From Rhizopus arrhizus (lineage: Eukaryota; Mucoromycota; Mucoromycetes; Mucorales; Rhizopodaceae), in the NCBI GenBank assembly GCA_024220505.1, contig JAKZZE010000011.1:620001-684000 (forward strand): DNA of 64,000 nucleotides, read 5' to 3'. This document shows, one piece after another, positions 21,655 to 33,059 of this stretch. Numbering within the stretch: the first letter of the stretch is position 1; each line of letters opens with the position of its first letter. Made by a program: the position numbers and the translations under genes. Below the pieces are notes generated by a model. The model was not told where the DNA came from and made no database searches. It saw only the letters and a list, made by a program, of their open reading frames with translations.

Positions 21655-22237
21655 TTGCTCATATTTTTTCACCTACTGTATGTCCATTATTATCTTTCTC
21701 CGCTATTGTCATCTGTGTTTGCTTCTGATCCCCTCTTGAAGATGAAATGGGCTAATGGTCAAGTGAACAACGATAACAACTCATTCAAGCCTGACTTTTT
21801 AGTTTATAATCTCTCTGGTAGTGTTAATTGCATTGCCCTCATTGCTGAATTCAAGCCTACGGAGCAAAACTCATACGTTGAATCAGATTTGGTCAAGCTT
21901 GCGAAACAGATGAAGGCCACACTGAACAAATTGATTACTAGTGGTGTTATCAAGCCTAAAGTTTGTGGTGCTCATTGTGAAGGTGAAAATGTTCACACAT
22001 ATGTCATAGCTCTGCCTTCTTCCAAGCTTTACCGAATGACCAATGCCTCTAAAGTCAAACGGTTCAAGAATTTGAATCAAATATCACTTCTTCCAAACAT
22101 TATCACACATATGTTGTGTTTGAAGGGAAACTGCTGTGCACTATAGTTATAGTAATTTAAAACGTCCCGTCCCACTTCCACCGTTGAATTGGTTATCAAA
22201 TGATAGTGTTGTCCTCTCCCGTGTCCCTAAAAGATAA
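21655..22237 (+). pseudogene. KPDF...AEFKP nuclease-like protein, 3' frame broken
   Basis: An open frame from 21655 to 22146 (opening codon TTG, no ATG until MKWANGQ at about 21743) encodes KPDFLVYNL, then ALIAEFKPTEQNS, SDLVKLAKQMK and LNQISLLPNI. The spacing of P-D and E-x-K fits a PD-(D/E)XK active site, with D in KPDF and E and K in AEFK. No named family is recognised. After 22125 another frame continues PLPPLNWLSNDSVVLSRVP to a stop at 22235-22237, which looks like the displaced C terminus, so a frameshift is likely. It is unlike the other nuclease-like family in the window and sits among transposon relics. Confidence 0.5.
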
Positions 22238-22764
22238 AAGAAATAAATAATTCTTTCTATACCACTGATCACAGATAACAACATCCCTAAAGTATAAAAT
22301 ACCAATTGTTTCATAATAAAATATAATCTGTCTCAGACAGCCCTATCGTCTTAAAACTAACATATTGAAAATGTATATGTATATCTATTGCTGTAAATTA
22401 CTCATTTCTTCACTCTGTGGCATACATCTCATATTTTTTAAAATTGGGCAGTTTTGTGGGATCAGCTTTGATGGAGTTAATATACTTGTATTATTTAACT
22501 TATTGAAAGATGCACAACGACCGTCCTCGGAGTTTCTCGATTTGGAAAAGTCCTATCCTCGGGGAAAAGCATGTCTATATCTTTGTCATCATGCCATTGG
22601 TATAAAGCAGGTACTTGTACACTATTTCATCTGTCGGTAGTGGCGGAATAGTGTATCACATTTTGCTATAGTTCCGGTCCTTGTGTTAAACCAGTAACAC
22701 CTATATCAAGTCATGCTGAATCATATCTTGCAAAGCTATATTACACCCTCTCCTCTCTGTTCCT
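22238..22764. other. Intergenic, no gene seen
   Basis: It contains only short frames, including a 91-codon one (22365-22640) with no recognisable domain. Confidence 0.45.
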
Positions 22765-23509
22765 TTGGAGCATATATTTTTTCAACACATTCAACTCTCC
22801 CAAACGTATCTCATAGCGATAGCTCACACGAATATTAGGCACGTTAGTTCAGGACATATCGCTCCCGGCTAGTTACTTCAGATTCTGTATAGTTTTTGCC
22901 GATCCAATGTCGCTTGATGTTATATTCCCAACCGCACTAAAGAACAGAATTACGAGAGTCAACTCTAACATGTCTGTAGAAGAGAATTTTCAGATCTAAG
23001 AAACCATGCTGTATTCTTCAATCAAAGATTTCTTTGTAAAAAGTGAAATTGAAGCAAGGTCGTCTGACGACAATGATATGTTGAGGCCACGCTGAAAGAA
23101 CTCTGAAAAAGGATTTCTTTCATATATATGTGAGAAAAAAAGGGGATTTATCGGAAAGAGGCAACATGGCAATTATCAATTTGTGCCAAATATAATACAT
23201 ATAACTGGAATGCTGGAACTTTACATAATAGAATACTATGACTTATTACCGTGCAAAGTCAGAAAAGCAGCAGCCAAATGGTCCCGTGTCCCCTGCCTCG
23301 CCAAAATGAGACCTAATCACAAACGTGTTTAAACCACGCTCTTCTCTCCAATTGTTGAGAGAAGTCATGTTGATAAAAATGTGGTAGAGATAATAGCTGT
23401 AAGGTGAATTATGGTCACACTTCCAGTCTTTTTGGTAGAGGGAGTTCATTAAATGGGGTGCGTTTAACTTTAAGCTAAATGAGAAGCACAATGAATATCT
23501 AGTGGCCAT
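22765..23509 (-). pseudogene. AMP deaminase C-terminal relic
   Basis: Reading leftwards, NSPYSYYLYHIFINMTSLNNW, ERGLNTFVIRSHFGEAGDT, GLNISLSSDD, TKKSLIEEYSMVS, HWIGKNYTES and TNVPNIRVSYRYE appear in order, but spread over different frames with several stops. These match AMP deaminase, which converts AMP to IMP in purine salvage (typical blocks: NPPYSYYLYY, RPHCGEAGD, SLSTDDP, EEYSVAAQ, HWIGKNY, NVPDIRVSYR). Conserved catalytic-region positions have changed (STDDP is SSDDL, RPHCGEAG is RSHFGEAG). Only the C-terminal catalytic region is present. A functional gene is presumably elsewhere. Confidence 0.85.
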
Positions 23510-23539
23510 TTTGATGAGAATCTATCGGCCGTTATTCAA

Positions 23540-24312
23540 GACGCAGTTGAGAATTTGATTAGAAGCTTTGAAAGCTTGGAGATCAAGCAGAGTAGCCGAA
23601 TTTATGACAGATGAATGAAACCTTAGCATCAAAGTCATTACCCGCCATCTTGTGGCTAGAAATAGCAATAACACTTTGAAAGCTCATACGAAAAGGGTTG
23701 AAGAATGGCTGTAAAAAGGCATACTTTTCATGAAAAATTGCGTCTTTCTCGACAAGGCCGGGTTTGATATTAATATGCTGCGTTCAAGAGGTTGGTCAAG
23801 GCGTGGAGCACAGGCAATTATCAAGTCACCTTCTGCGAGGGGCGTTTCTCGTACAGTCACCGGTGACATCTCAGCATTGGGTGTAGCAAATGTAAGTATG
23901 AGAGAGCCAGGAAATATCAAGAAAAGAATAGTTGTAGGCGCTACAAAACGAAAAGCACCTGAAGATACGGCATCTGCTATACTAAAAGGAACTACGGCTT
24001 GCCATTATGTGCAGTTCATCAGCGATACATTGGATATTATGGACGTATTCCCCAACATGAAAGGGCTTCATATTGTTATGGCCAATGCTCCAATCCATTC
24101 TCCTGAAGCCATTGATCCTATAATATTAGAAAGGGGCCACATACGTGTATACCTATATACCTATATAACTACCACCCTATTCCACCTGAACTCAGACCTA
24201 TTGGGATGTTTTGGAAAGCTTTAAAGGACAGAGTCAAAAGAGGTAAACTGATTGATGTAGAAAGACTTTGTTCAAGAGGTAATGAAGGTAGCAAGGATGT
24301 TCCTACTAAATA
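23540..24312 (+). pseudogene. Tc1/mariner transposase relic, catalytically dead
   Basis: A 165-codon frame (23730-24224) is homologous to the 18.6-kb transposase: CVFLDKAGFDINMLRSRGW, VMANAPIH, and in a shifted frame ELRPIGMFWKALKDRVKR. Of the DDE residues the first Asp remains, the second is Ala and the final Glu is Gly. The FLDE glutamate is Lys. Upstream from about 23540 weak homology (NLSIKVITRHLVARNS) continues with a TGA and a TAA. It is much older than the 18.6-kb copy. Confidence 0.8.
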
Positions 24313-25669
24313 ATTTAAAAAACTTGTCCAGCATTCGATCAATGTATTCCCCTAAATGCTTGAATAAAGAACCTTTATAATCGTTTTGAAATTTGACAGA
24401 AATTGGTCAAACTATTTTCAAACTATTTTCAAGCATTTGATCAAGTTGGTCTCATTTTTCTGGGCAATTTAACCTCGCACAAGTGTCCAAAATAATTTAA
24501 AAAAAGTGAGCAGGTTTTCCAAAAATTCAGTAAATTGAAAGTGGAAGCACAGTTTTTGTATTTGAGTTCTACCTGAGCTCAAGCGTTAATATAGTAAAGC
24601 CTTATAGGCAATACTTGCAATGAAAGTTTGTTAATCAATAGAAATTAAATAGACTGACCACACAGCCCTAACAATGTTCTATAACCATAAAAGAACTCTA
24701 CTGTGCTTTTTTTTTCTTTATTCCAACATCCATTCAATACTCTGCTTCTGCTACCAGAAATATAAAAGATAACATGCACAAAAGCTCATGATTGTCTTTT
24801 TTAGTTTTTCATGTATATAATGGATTGCAACCTTTCCATCCAATTTGATTTCAGCTTGTTGATTGGTGCTTTTGCGACTTGCAATGTAACGTTATTAAAA
24901 ATAATATTGAACGATGGTTGTACCAAATCGCTTTTCAAGCTTGACAAACTTACAGTAATATCATCTGAACACTACAAAGGATCATTTCAACTCACTTGCG
25001 AATACTAAGTCACGGAATGCTTTATTTTATCCAAAAAAAGGCTATATCTTTCCAACTGTCTGCTAATTTTAGTCTTTAGCTATCTCTGTCTTGTTCCCCA
25101 AGTCCTGATTATTATATTTATCGTCAAACCCCCTAAAAGAATCTCTTGTCCCTTATTATTTGATTTATCCAAGCTTCCAGTGCTTGTGGCCCTACCCCCC
25201 ACTCGCTTTGAAAATTCAATTTTTACATGTACAGTACAAATCATGTATTACGAACAATACAATGCAAATCGTGCTCTCACACCTTTACTTGATTGCACCT
25301 TTCTTTTTTGTTGTAAAAAGATAAAGTCTTTGAGGACGCGTTGCGCGCTTATTGTACCCTGCTTTGTTATACAGCATATAACATTTTTTTTTCTATGAAA
25401 AGCTTCGTTTTGTATATTCAAGGAAAGCAAACGACATCCATTCATTTTTCGTAATCCAGGATTCTAAATAGTTGTAAGCAGACTACACTGGACAATGCAT
25501 TGACTTCATTCATAAAAAAAAGGATTCATAAGCAAGATTTATTTCTTATTCATTCTCTTGTTGAATCTTTTTTCTTCTTATTGTCATGACAGATAGCCTC
25601 ATATAAAAAACCATGTAGCAACAATCAGACTTTATGTTTTCTGTTTCAATTGACACATGTTTTATTAAT
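24313..25669. other. Gene-poor stretch, 1.36 kb
   Basis: No reading frame with a recognisable domain. Short frames at 24811-25008 and 25180-25398 look random. Confidence 0.5.
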
Positions 25670-25998
25670 TTAAAACTCAATTTCAAAATTCCCAATAGAG
25701 CTTGTCAATTCACCAAGATGCTGTGAATCATTTGTTAATAAAGAACTCACGACGTTCATCAGACTATCTCGCTCAACAGGCTTCCCGTTTTTAGCAGATT
25801 CATATAGAGCTTGAAGTTCAGGGACAGATGAAGGATTCAGTTCGAGAGATTCTAATAATTTCAACATGTCTTGTGCGCTAACAGTTGTGTCTTCACCTAT
25901 TTTAATCATTTATGTTATTATTATGAAGTCTAAAAGAATTAATCACCTTGATTTGGTATGTGAACAAAAGGATCATTATTATTTTTAGTAGTAGTCAT
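25670..25998 (-). CDS. Small hypothetical protein (92 aa, spliced)
   Basis: Exon 1 is 25998-25947 (MTTTKNNNDPFVHIPNQ), intron 25946-25897 (50 nt, GTGATT...ATAG), exon 2 25896-25670. The joined protein is 92 aa with an acidic, Leu-rich body (DMLKLLESLELNPSSVPEL). The frame is kept across the intron through a split Gly codon. No domain is recognised. The regular helix-forming composition and clean splice suggest a real gene. Confidence 0.6.
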
Positions 25999-26678
25999 TG
26001 TTAAAGAATAATAAAAAAAAAAAAAAAAGAAAAGAGTTCAAAAGATGTAATTTATATTTAAAAGATCATAAATCACATGAAAATAGAATTGAAAACATTA
26101 GCCAATTAAACTAAAAAGGTTTGTATAACCCAATCACATTCTAAAACAATTTATATAAAAAAAAAAGAGTCTTTAATTTATTATCAAGAAATAACATAAA
26201 CTGTACATCATTCATGTCTTTACTCTTTTTATTCAAAATCATCTATGTACTGTGGCTTATATTCTAAGTAACTTTTTTCAAAAACTGAAGCTCAACTTTC
26301 CAAAGTATACTCACCGTACACTTACATTTCGATACATTTTTAAAAACGTTTTTATCCTCAACACGATTGCCTAAACTTTTGATGTCGATGAGAATAGTAA
26401 AACAAATCTATAAACTGATTCCTCACTATTCAACCATAGTTCAGTTGAACCAAGTTTCATGAACAAGTCACTGTACTGAATTTAATCTTGTCAGAGAAGA
26501 TCAAGTTGAACAAAAGGTACGATTTATAGATAGTGAATACAGTGCTATGTTGATTAGCTTGGCACTATGGTTTTCTGAAAGACGGATCCTAGGTATGTAA
26601 ATTCGTATGAAAGCAGAGGATCATGAAAAAATTCAAGGCGCATTGCAAACAATATCAACATGTGTCTGTGAGTGCAGT

Positions 26679-26744
<66 letters not shown>

Positions 26745-27167
26745 GAAAAGCATTCTTCTTATTTCCTGATTCCATACTTTAAAACACAAGGCTTGGATCA
26801 TTAGAGAAGCAAATTTTCAATGTTGGGTACAGGTCAAGAAAAAAAGATAGGTTCACACTTTTAGCATAATACACGCATGCACTTTCAAGTCTTTTGGATA
26901 CGATTACAGATCGAAAGGATATATAGCTTTGGATGAGCATTTTTTTTATTTAATAAAGAGTGCACAAGTTGAATCAGAGTGGAGCTCAGGGTTGTAAAAA
27001 GAACAAAATCACCTTTGGTGCCCCTCATGTTGGTACTAGGATTAAAGATGAAGAGAGATCAAATAGGTTTTTGTGATAGAAAACATAAAGCACAAGTTAT
27101 TGATGAAAATGAATTTATTTACAAGGGTGAATGTATGAAGGTTATTTACAATTGTTTTTGTATGTGC
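25999..27167. other. Intergenic with a 57-nt T tract
   Basis: No gene is seen. A T tract occupies 26682-26738. Confidence 0.5.
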
Positions 27168-27923
27168 TCATTCGGAATCTCTTCTTCCGGGTCTGAGATG
27201 TAAACGTTCGGGTATTCCATCTCTCACCGGCAAACGAACCATCAGAGCAACAGGATATTCAGCAATGAAGACAGTCGCTTGAACCTTGAAGCCAAAATTC
27301 TCAAAGAATTTCACACTGGATGAATCAGAAGCCTCGACATAGACTGGATGTTTAGTCTCATCTGCCTTATCCAACACATGATGAACAAGAGCAGAGCCGT
27401 AACCTTTACGTTGTTCATGAGGAAGAACACCAACATAGCCAATTGTAATAAACTGTTTATGATCTGCCATCACCTTACGCTTCATCTTTTCACAACTGGG
27501 TCCTACACGAGTCACGGCACGTAAGGCAGAAGACCAACCGATCAATCGAGCCAACTTGAGGGTGTTGAGCATACGAGGCCAAGGATGGCTCACGGAATGA
27601 TTGGTCCACAACAAGACACCTTTACAGCCTTCGACTTGAAGAGCAAAATCACGACTTTGAAGAGAAGAAGAATCAATCATTTGTTTAAAGAGAGTAAACA
27701 AGAACTCTTCATGTTTTCTTTGATCTAACCCACGAATACACCATTCAATAATTTGATTGCCCTCGTATGCTTCCGTCAGTGAATTGGCAGCTTCTTTAAA
27801 TGCACCTTTGATGATGGGTCGAACATTGACAGAATGTTGATTGACATTCACTGATAATTTACGACTGATTTTACGATCTGAAGTTTGAGTAGCCAACATT
27901 TGTAAAGAAAAAAGAAAAAGCAT
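27168..27923 (-). CDS. GNAT-family N-acetyltransferase
   Basis: A single exon of 251 codons from ATG 27923. An in-frame ATG at 27899 (MLATQTSDRK) is an equally good start and would make the first 8 hydrophobic residues 5' leader. The C-terminal half has the GNAT motif A, IGYVGVLPHEQRKGYGSALV (Q/R-x-x-G-x-G/A acetyl-CoA loop), followed by YVEASDSSSVKFFENFGF (motif B). The substrate is not predictable from sequence. It is about 1.5 kb from the bZIP gene and independent. Confidence 0.85.
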   Translation of the reverse strand: MLFLFSLQMLATQTSDRKISRKLSVNVNQHSVNVRPIIKGAFKEAANSLTEAYEGNQIIEWCIRGLDQRKHEEFLFTLFKQMIDSSSLQSRDFALQVEGCKGVLLWTNHSVSHPWPRMLNTLKLARLIGWSSALRAVTRVGPSCEKMKRKVMADHKQFITIGYVGVLPHEQRKGYGSALVHHVLDKADETKHPVYVEASDSSSVKFFENFGFKVQATVFIAEYPVALMVRLPVRDGIPERLHLRPGRRDSE

Positions 27924-28710
27924 GGATCACATTTCTCCCTCTTTTTATATCAGCCATCTGAAAGATCGTCAACTGAAAGGGAGAGAGGGGGCTAGAACGT
28001 TTTGTTTGACCAAATAGCCTGATTTGTAGAAAAGGGATTCTTACTCCGGTTTAAACTATTTTTATAGTCTTTCATCTCCTTTTTTGAAAGGTAAGGCAAC
28101 AGACAAAGAGAACAAATAGGATTGCAAAGAAAAGAAATTACCGATTCTAGTAATCCTTTTCTCGATATGTACATGCAAGAATAAGAAAAGAGTCAATCTT
28201 TTTTTTTTCTTCTCTTTTATTGTTTAGTTTGAATGAAATCGAGGGGGGCGAGGGAGTAGAACGAGAGAAAGAAAACAATAAGTTTCTTGGCAACCTGTCT
28301 AATACAAAACAGGTAGCCTAGCAACCAACACAACCTTATTCTTTTTTTTCCCTAAAAAAGAACAAGTAATTTTCCCTCCCTCATGACTCACACCAACACC
28401 AAACATTCTTTTCGAAATAAACAGACAGTCTCTACAACTTCTTTTTTCCCATTCCGAGTATTCGGATTTTATTTACTTTTTTCCCACATGTAAGCAAGTA
28501 CTTTTAATCTTGTGCATAAAGTATTTGTTTTTTTAAAAAAAAATGCGTGATGATCTGTATTACACCAAAAAAAAAAAAAAAAAAAAAAAAAGAAGGGACT
28601 CGGAGAATTAATTTCCAAATCCAGATTTTCGATAGATTTTTCTTTTCATAAAAATGTTGAATAACCTAGCTTATTGACATTCAACCACAGTTACACGTGT
28701 TGTTGTCTTT

Positions 28711-28757
<47 letters not shown>

Positions 28758-29132
28758 TTATGTCAAGTTGAATTAAATAATAAAAATAAATTGATTTCAT
28801 ACAACACACACACAGACCATCGGAAAAGGCTGTGGTTTGTTTATCTTGTACAATCCAATCAAAAAACAAATATAAAACTCAGATACAACGACAAATAAAA
28901 AAAAAAATTCGATTGTCCAGACTGATGGATTAGAACAAAGTAAGATTTAAAAGAAGGATAGAGAATGATTCGAGATTGTTGTTTCAGTCGTTCTAGAATT
29001 ATTCAAGCAAGTGATGTCAGTTTATACAATATTAAATTTATGACAAAAAAGTGTTTTATAATAGATTTAACAAGAGATAAAGGAATATGATTCACTGATT
29101 CTTTTAAAACAAGTTTCAAGGATTTGAGTATG

Positions 29133-29182
<50 letters not shown>

Positions 29183-29395
29183 TTTATGAGTAGTAAATAG
29201 AAAGAGAAAAGACTTTAAAGACCTAAGATTTAATTCACTTTATCCCAAATTATGTTGATCATCCAAGATTTTATATAAAAAAACTTTTTTGTTGATTGGG
29301 TAGAAGGACCTTAAGTTATTTGTTATAAAATACATTTTATATAAACAATAATTTACACAAGAAAAGTATATAAAAATCTAATCTGTATTCATTCT
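27924..29395. other. Intergenic with long homopolymers
   Basis: No gene is seen. It contains an A tract near 28566-28591, T10 directly followed by A38 (28708-28755), and an A48 tract (29133-29180). Confidence 0.5.
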
Positions 29396-30031
29396 TTAAT
29401 CAACATCATCCTCTTCGTCATTAGAAAGATCAAGTAAAGATGGGTTGGTATCAAATGAGTGATGATGGCAGTATTCACTATAAGACGGCTGTGACTGTGA
29501 TTGAAATGAATCTGACACAGTCTGTCTTCCGATCCACTTTCTCAGCATCTTTCTTGCGACCATTTTACCTCTTAATTTATCAGAAGTAACCTTCAGTCGT
29601 TCGTTTTCTGATCGAAGTTCTTGTAATTGACGTTCGAGTACGGCATGTTGCTCAGATAATTTACTAATCATCTGCTTCATTTCATTTTGTTGTTGATTCT
29701 TTTTCTGTCGATATTTAGCAGAAGCTGCTTTATTTCTCAATCGACGTTCTTCTAGTGTCAGTGGTGCATTCCCTTCTCTTTCATCGTCTTCTTCAGAATA
29801 CTTTTTTTGATAAAGTGAATAAGCTGGTGGAGAAGAAGATAAAGAAGAAGATGGAGAAGAAGGTTCGGGTGAAGCAGGTGGTGATCGAAATAAAGGAAAA
29901 TGTTGAGGATGATGATAAGGATGAGAGGTCACTTTATGTTCCTGAAAATTGTTGGAAGGACCGGCGATGATGGATGAGATTGACATGAGTTTTCCTGGAT
30001 TGTTTTTATCAAAAGTTGATAAAGATTGCAT
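29396..30031 (-). CDS. bZIP transcription factor
   Basis: A single exon of 211 aa. The basic region, ERRLRNKAASAKYRQKK (about 95-111), has the N-x7-R signature (N100, R108). A leucine zipper follows (about 122-148, ISKLSEQHAVLERQLQELR). The NKAASAKYR form resembles fungal Gcn4/Cys3/MetR-class factors, so control of amino-acid or sulfur metabolism is possible but not shown. The N-terminal half is Pro/Ser-rich and disordered, and the C terminus is acidic (DLSNDEEDDVD). A GA microsatellite lies 20-40 nt upstream of the ATG. It is divergent from PSMA1. Confidence 0.9.
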   Translation of the reverse strand: MQSLSTFDKNNPGKLMSISSIIAGPSNNFQEHKVTSHPYHHPQHFPLFRSPPASPEPSSPSSSLSSSPPAYSLYQKKYSEEDDEREGNAPLTLEERRLRNKAASAKYRQKKNQQQNEMKQMISKLSEQHAVLERQLQELRSENERLKVTSDKLRGKMVARKMLRKWIGRQTVSDSFQSQSQPSYSEYCHHHSFDTNPSLLDLSNDEEDDVD

Positions 30032-31057
30032 TTTAAAGAGAAAAAAAAAAAGAGAGAGAGAGAGAGAGAGGATGTTTATATAAAAAAAAAAAAAAGATTT
30101 ATTATTCTTTCTTTACTGTTCTAAATCATTTTAAGCTTGGAAAGGATAAATTAAAGAAAGAGAATAGATTGATATCTTGACGGAACTTTTCTCATCTTGC
30201 ATCAGGTTAAAAATATGGTCTCAAATGTCGATGTTTTTCTCAAACATCCCCTCGTTTCATCCTTTCTTTCTGACCTTGTATCACTTTCTCATCTTTTTGT
30301 CAGCTGTAGATTGATGTTTCATCTACAACCATAGCAAAAAAAATAAAAGGGGAACTGAAATGGGGTCTTTCTTTGATTTAAATCATGACTGTGACAACAA
30401 TATCTCTCTCTTTTTTAAAAAGAGATGGTTGATAATAAAATCTGTTATAAGACCTTCTAATTTAGACAATGCTATTAAATAAGTATTCTGTCTTCTTTTG
30501 GAGATAGAGTGACTTTAGAAAACAGGATGATGACATTGTATTTTAGTTAAAAAACAAATCGTATTGAATTATTGCATAAAAACAAAAATGAAAAGGTTTT
30601 CTCCTTCAAACACACATCTTTTTCATTCAATCACTTGCCTCCTTATTCTTTCTTGGATCCAAACATGACAGATCATTGACTATTAAATAGTGTGTGATAG
30701 AGTAAATAGTATGATCTCATTTGAAAAAAAAATAAAAATAAAATCCGCGTGGTAACAAATCATGCTGAAACCATTCACTGTCAACAAAGTTTTTTTTTTT
30801 TATTTTAAATATCATCTTTATTTGTTTTACAAGTCATTCTCAAATGATGATATTCATCCAAGCTATTATATAATACATTTGGAAATATTTAATTTCAATC
30901 ATAAACTACATTCGCCCTTTTTTTTTTTTATAATAGATTCGTTGTCCGAAAGAAAAACGTCATCGGGTCTTGTCTGTCTGGCCGCGCGTTCCCCTTCATG
31001 TCAGCAGAAAGCGCGATTCTCTTTCTCTCTCACTTTCTAATCAACGAATAATAAAAT
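30032..31057. promoter_or_regulatory. Divergent intergenic region, bZIP (-) and PSMA1 (+)
   Basis: About 1 kb between two start codons. A (GA)n tract lies near 30051-30070. No specific operator can be named. A GC-richer patch (30945-31010) lies just upstream of PSMA1. A 92-codon frame here (30762-31040) is not supported. Confidence 0.4.
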
Positions 31058-32190
31058 ATGGTAAATCCTTGTAGCTATCCACTCTATTTTCACTAAACCC
31101 TCCCACCCCTTTTTATAGTTTAGAAATCAATATGACAATGACGTTTCAACTTGGTCACCCCAAGGTCGTATTCATCAAGTTGAATATGCAGTGGAAGCTG
31201 TTAAACAAGGTTCAGCTGCTATTGGTTTAAGAAGTAATAAATACTCTGTATTACTTGCACTCAAAGTAAATATATTCACTTTTAAAAGAAAAAAGAAACT
31301 AATCTAAATCATTTAGCGTTCCTCTGGTGAACTTGCTTCTTACCAAAAAAAGTTGATCAAGATTGATGACCACATGGGTGTTGGTATTGCTGGCTTGACT
31401 TCTGATGCTCGTGTGTTAAGGTATGTTCTTATAACATATAGTCTGATACCTAATAGATTCAATATTTCCTAATAGTAATTTTATGCGCTCAGAAGCTATG
31501 AAATCAAAGATGTTGTACGATAGACCTTTACCTGTTCAAAGAATTGTGAATGCTATTGCAGACAGTATGTTGAATAATCACATTGAACAAAAATAATAAT
31601 TGGTTTATAGAGGCACAAGTAAACACTCAACAATATGGACGTAGACCTTATGGTGTTGGTTTATTGGTTATTGGATACGATGTAAGAAAGTAAAGAGAAA
31701 GAGAGAGTGAAACTTATGTCAACTGTTAGGAAACCGGTCCTCATCTTTTCGAATGCTCACCTTCCGGTACAAGTTTTGAATATCATGCAATGTCTATCGG
31801 TGCTCGATCTCAATCAGCCAAAACATATCTGGAAAAATATTATGAAGAGTTTGCAAATGGTAAACATTGAGAAATAATGGACAACGGTCAATTTATCTAT
31901 TGTGTATAGCCTCTTTGGAAGAACTTGTTCGTCATGGACTTCAGGCTCTTCGTGATACATTACAGCAAGATAAAGAATTAAACATTCACAACACGTCTCT
32001 TGGTATTGTGGGTGAAGATAAAGAATTTGAAATTGTTGAAGGAGATGCATTACAACGGTATTTGGATTTACTCGGTGAAGAGACTGGAAGAACTAGATTA
32101 CCTGTTGGTGTCTCTGCTTCTGAATCAGTAGCTGCTGAATCAGCAAGAGAGGATGCCTCTACAACTGCTATGGATACATCTGAAAGTTAA
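31058..32190 (+). CDS. PSMA1: 20S proteasome subunit alpha-1 (PSMA1 / yeast Pre5 type)
   Basis: Seven exons: 31058-31060 (ATG only), 31119-31265, 31317-31420, 31476-31564, 31611-31681, 31730-31859 and 31910-32190, giving 274 aa. All introns are GT-AG and 46-58 nt. The N terminus, [24 protein letters not shown], is split here as [12 protein letters not shown] and [12 protein letters not shown]. It is the proteasome alpha-subunit signature in its alpha-1 form, lacking the catalytic Thr as expected. It is part of the gate-forming outer ring of the 20S core. The C terminus is acidic and Ser-rich ([15 protein letters not shown]). Confidence 0.95.
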
Positions 32191-32343
32191 ATATTGTAAT
32201 AAAAAAAAAAAAAAAAAAAAAAAGAACCCGTTGATTGGATAAAACAAGCAGTCCCCAGTAGCCTCCTTTTTTTTTCCTTCTTGCTTTTTCTCTTCCTTCA
32301 AGGGTTCAACTGTTTTTTCTTTTCTATAAATTAAATTATTTTA

Positions 32344-32794
32344 ATGGTAATTAAAGCAAGAAAAAAGAAAAAGCCCATTCAAATCTAATCTTCTAATATA
32401 TACAGTCCACACCAGTCATTGTTGGCTTTGCTGTTGCCGGTGCAGCTACCGCAGCTCGTCTTGGTTTAAGGGCCTTTCAAGAATATCAAAAGATGCCCAA
32501 GGCCCCAAGACTTTCAAAGTTTTATAAAGGAGGCTTTGATGCAAAGATGAATAAAAGAGAAGCAGCATTAATCCTTGGCATTAGGTAAAAAAAAAAAAAA
32601 AAAAAAAGAAACACTAAAATCAATAGAAATTCACTTTTTTTTAATTCAGAGAATCACAAGCAACTAAAACAAAAATAAAGGAAGCCCACCGACGCATCAT
32701 GTTGCTTAATCACCCTGATCGAGGAGGATCGCCTTTTCTAGCTTTAAAGATCAATGAAGCTAAAGAATTTTTAGACCAAAAAGTTAAAAGATAA
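32344..32794 (+). CDS. PAM18: Mitochondrial import motor subunit PAM18/TIM14 (DNAJC19 type)
   Basis: Three exons: 32344-32346 (ATG only), 32406-32584 and 32650-32794, giving 108 aa. There is one N-terminal membrane segment (about 4-22), a short linker, then a J domain with HPD at 82-84 ([11 protein letters not shown]). This is the usual size and layout for TIM14. The protein anchors in the mitochondrial inner membrane and stimulates the ATPase of mtHsp70 in the presequence import motor. It follows PSMA1 on the same strand by 150 nt. Confidence 0.93.
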
Positions 32795-33059
32795 AAATCT
32801 TTGTACATCACTTCACCAACGATTATTGTAGACTTTCTCATACACTTTTAATAATAAAAGAAACATTGTAAATTTATCCTGTCATTACTACTCATACACA
32901 AAAGAAGAGTTCTGTCTAAGCATAGAAAAATTCAAATTGGGATCTGAAAGAGTGATGACAAGAGTACACAGTGTAAATATTTATATACCTAGTGAAATGA
33001 AGCTCTTGTTATCCTATGTCAGCTTGTTTGTAACTTTACATCCATTGAAAACCCCTCTG

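Noticed and set aside
30762..31040. 92-codon ORF upstream of PSMA1
   Set aside because: Low-complexity translation of T-rich promoter DNA, overlapping the PSMA1 5' region. No domain.
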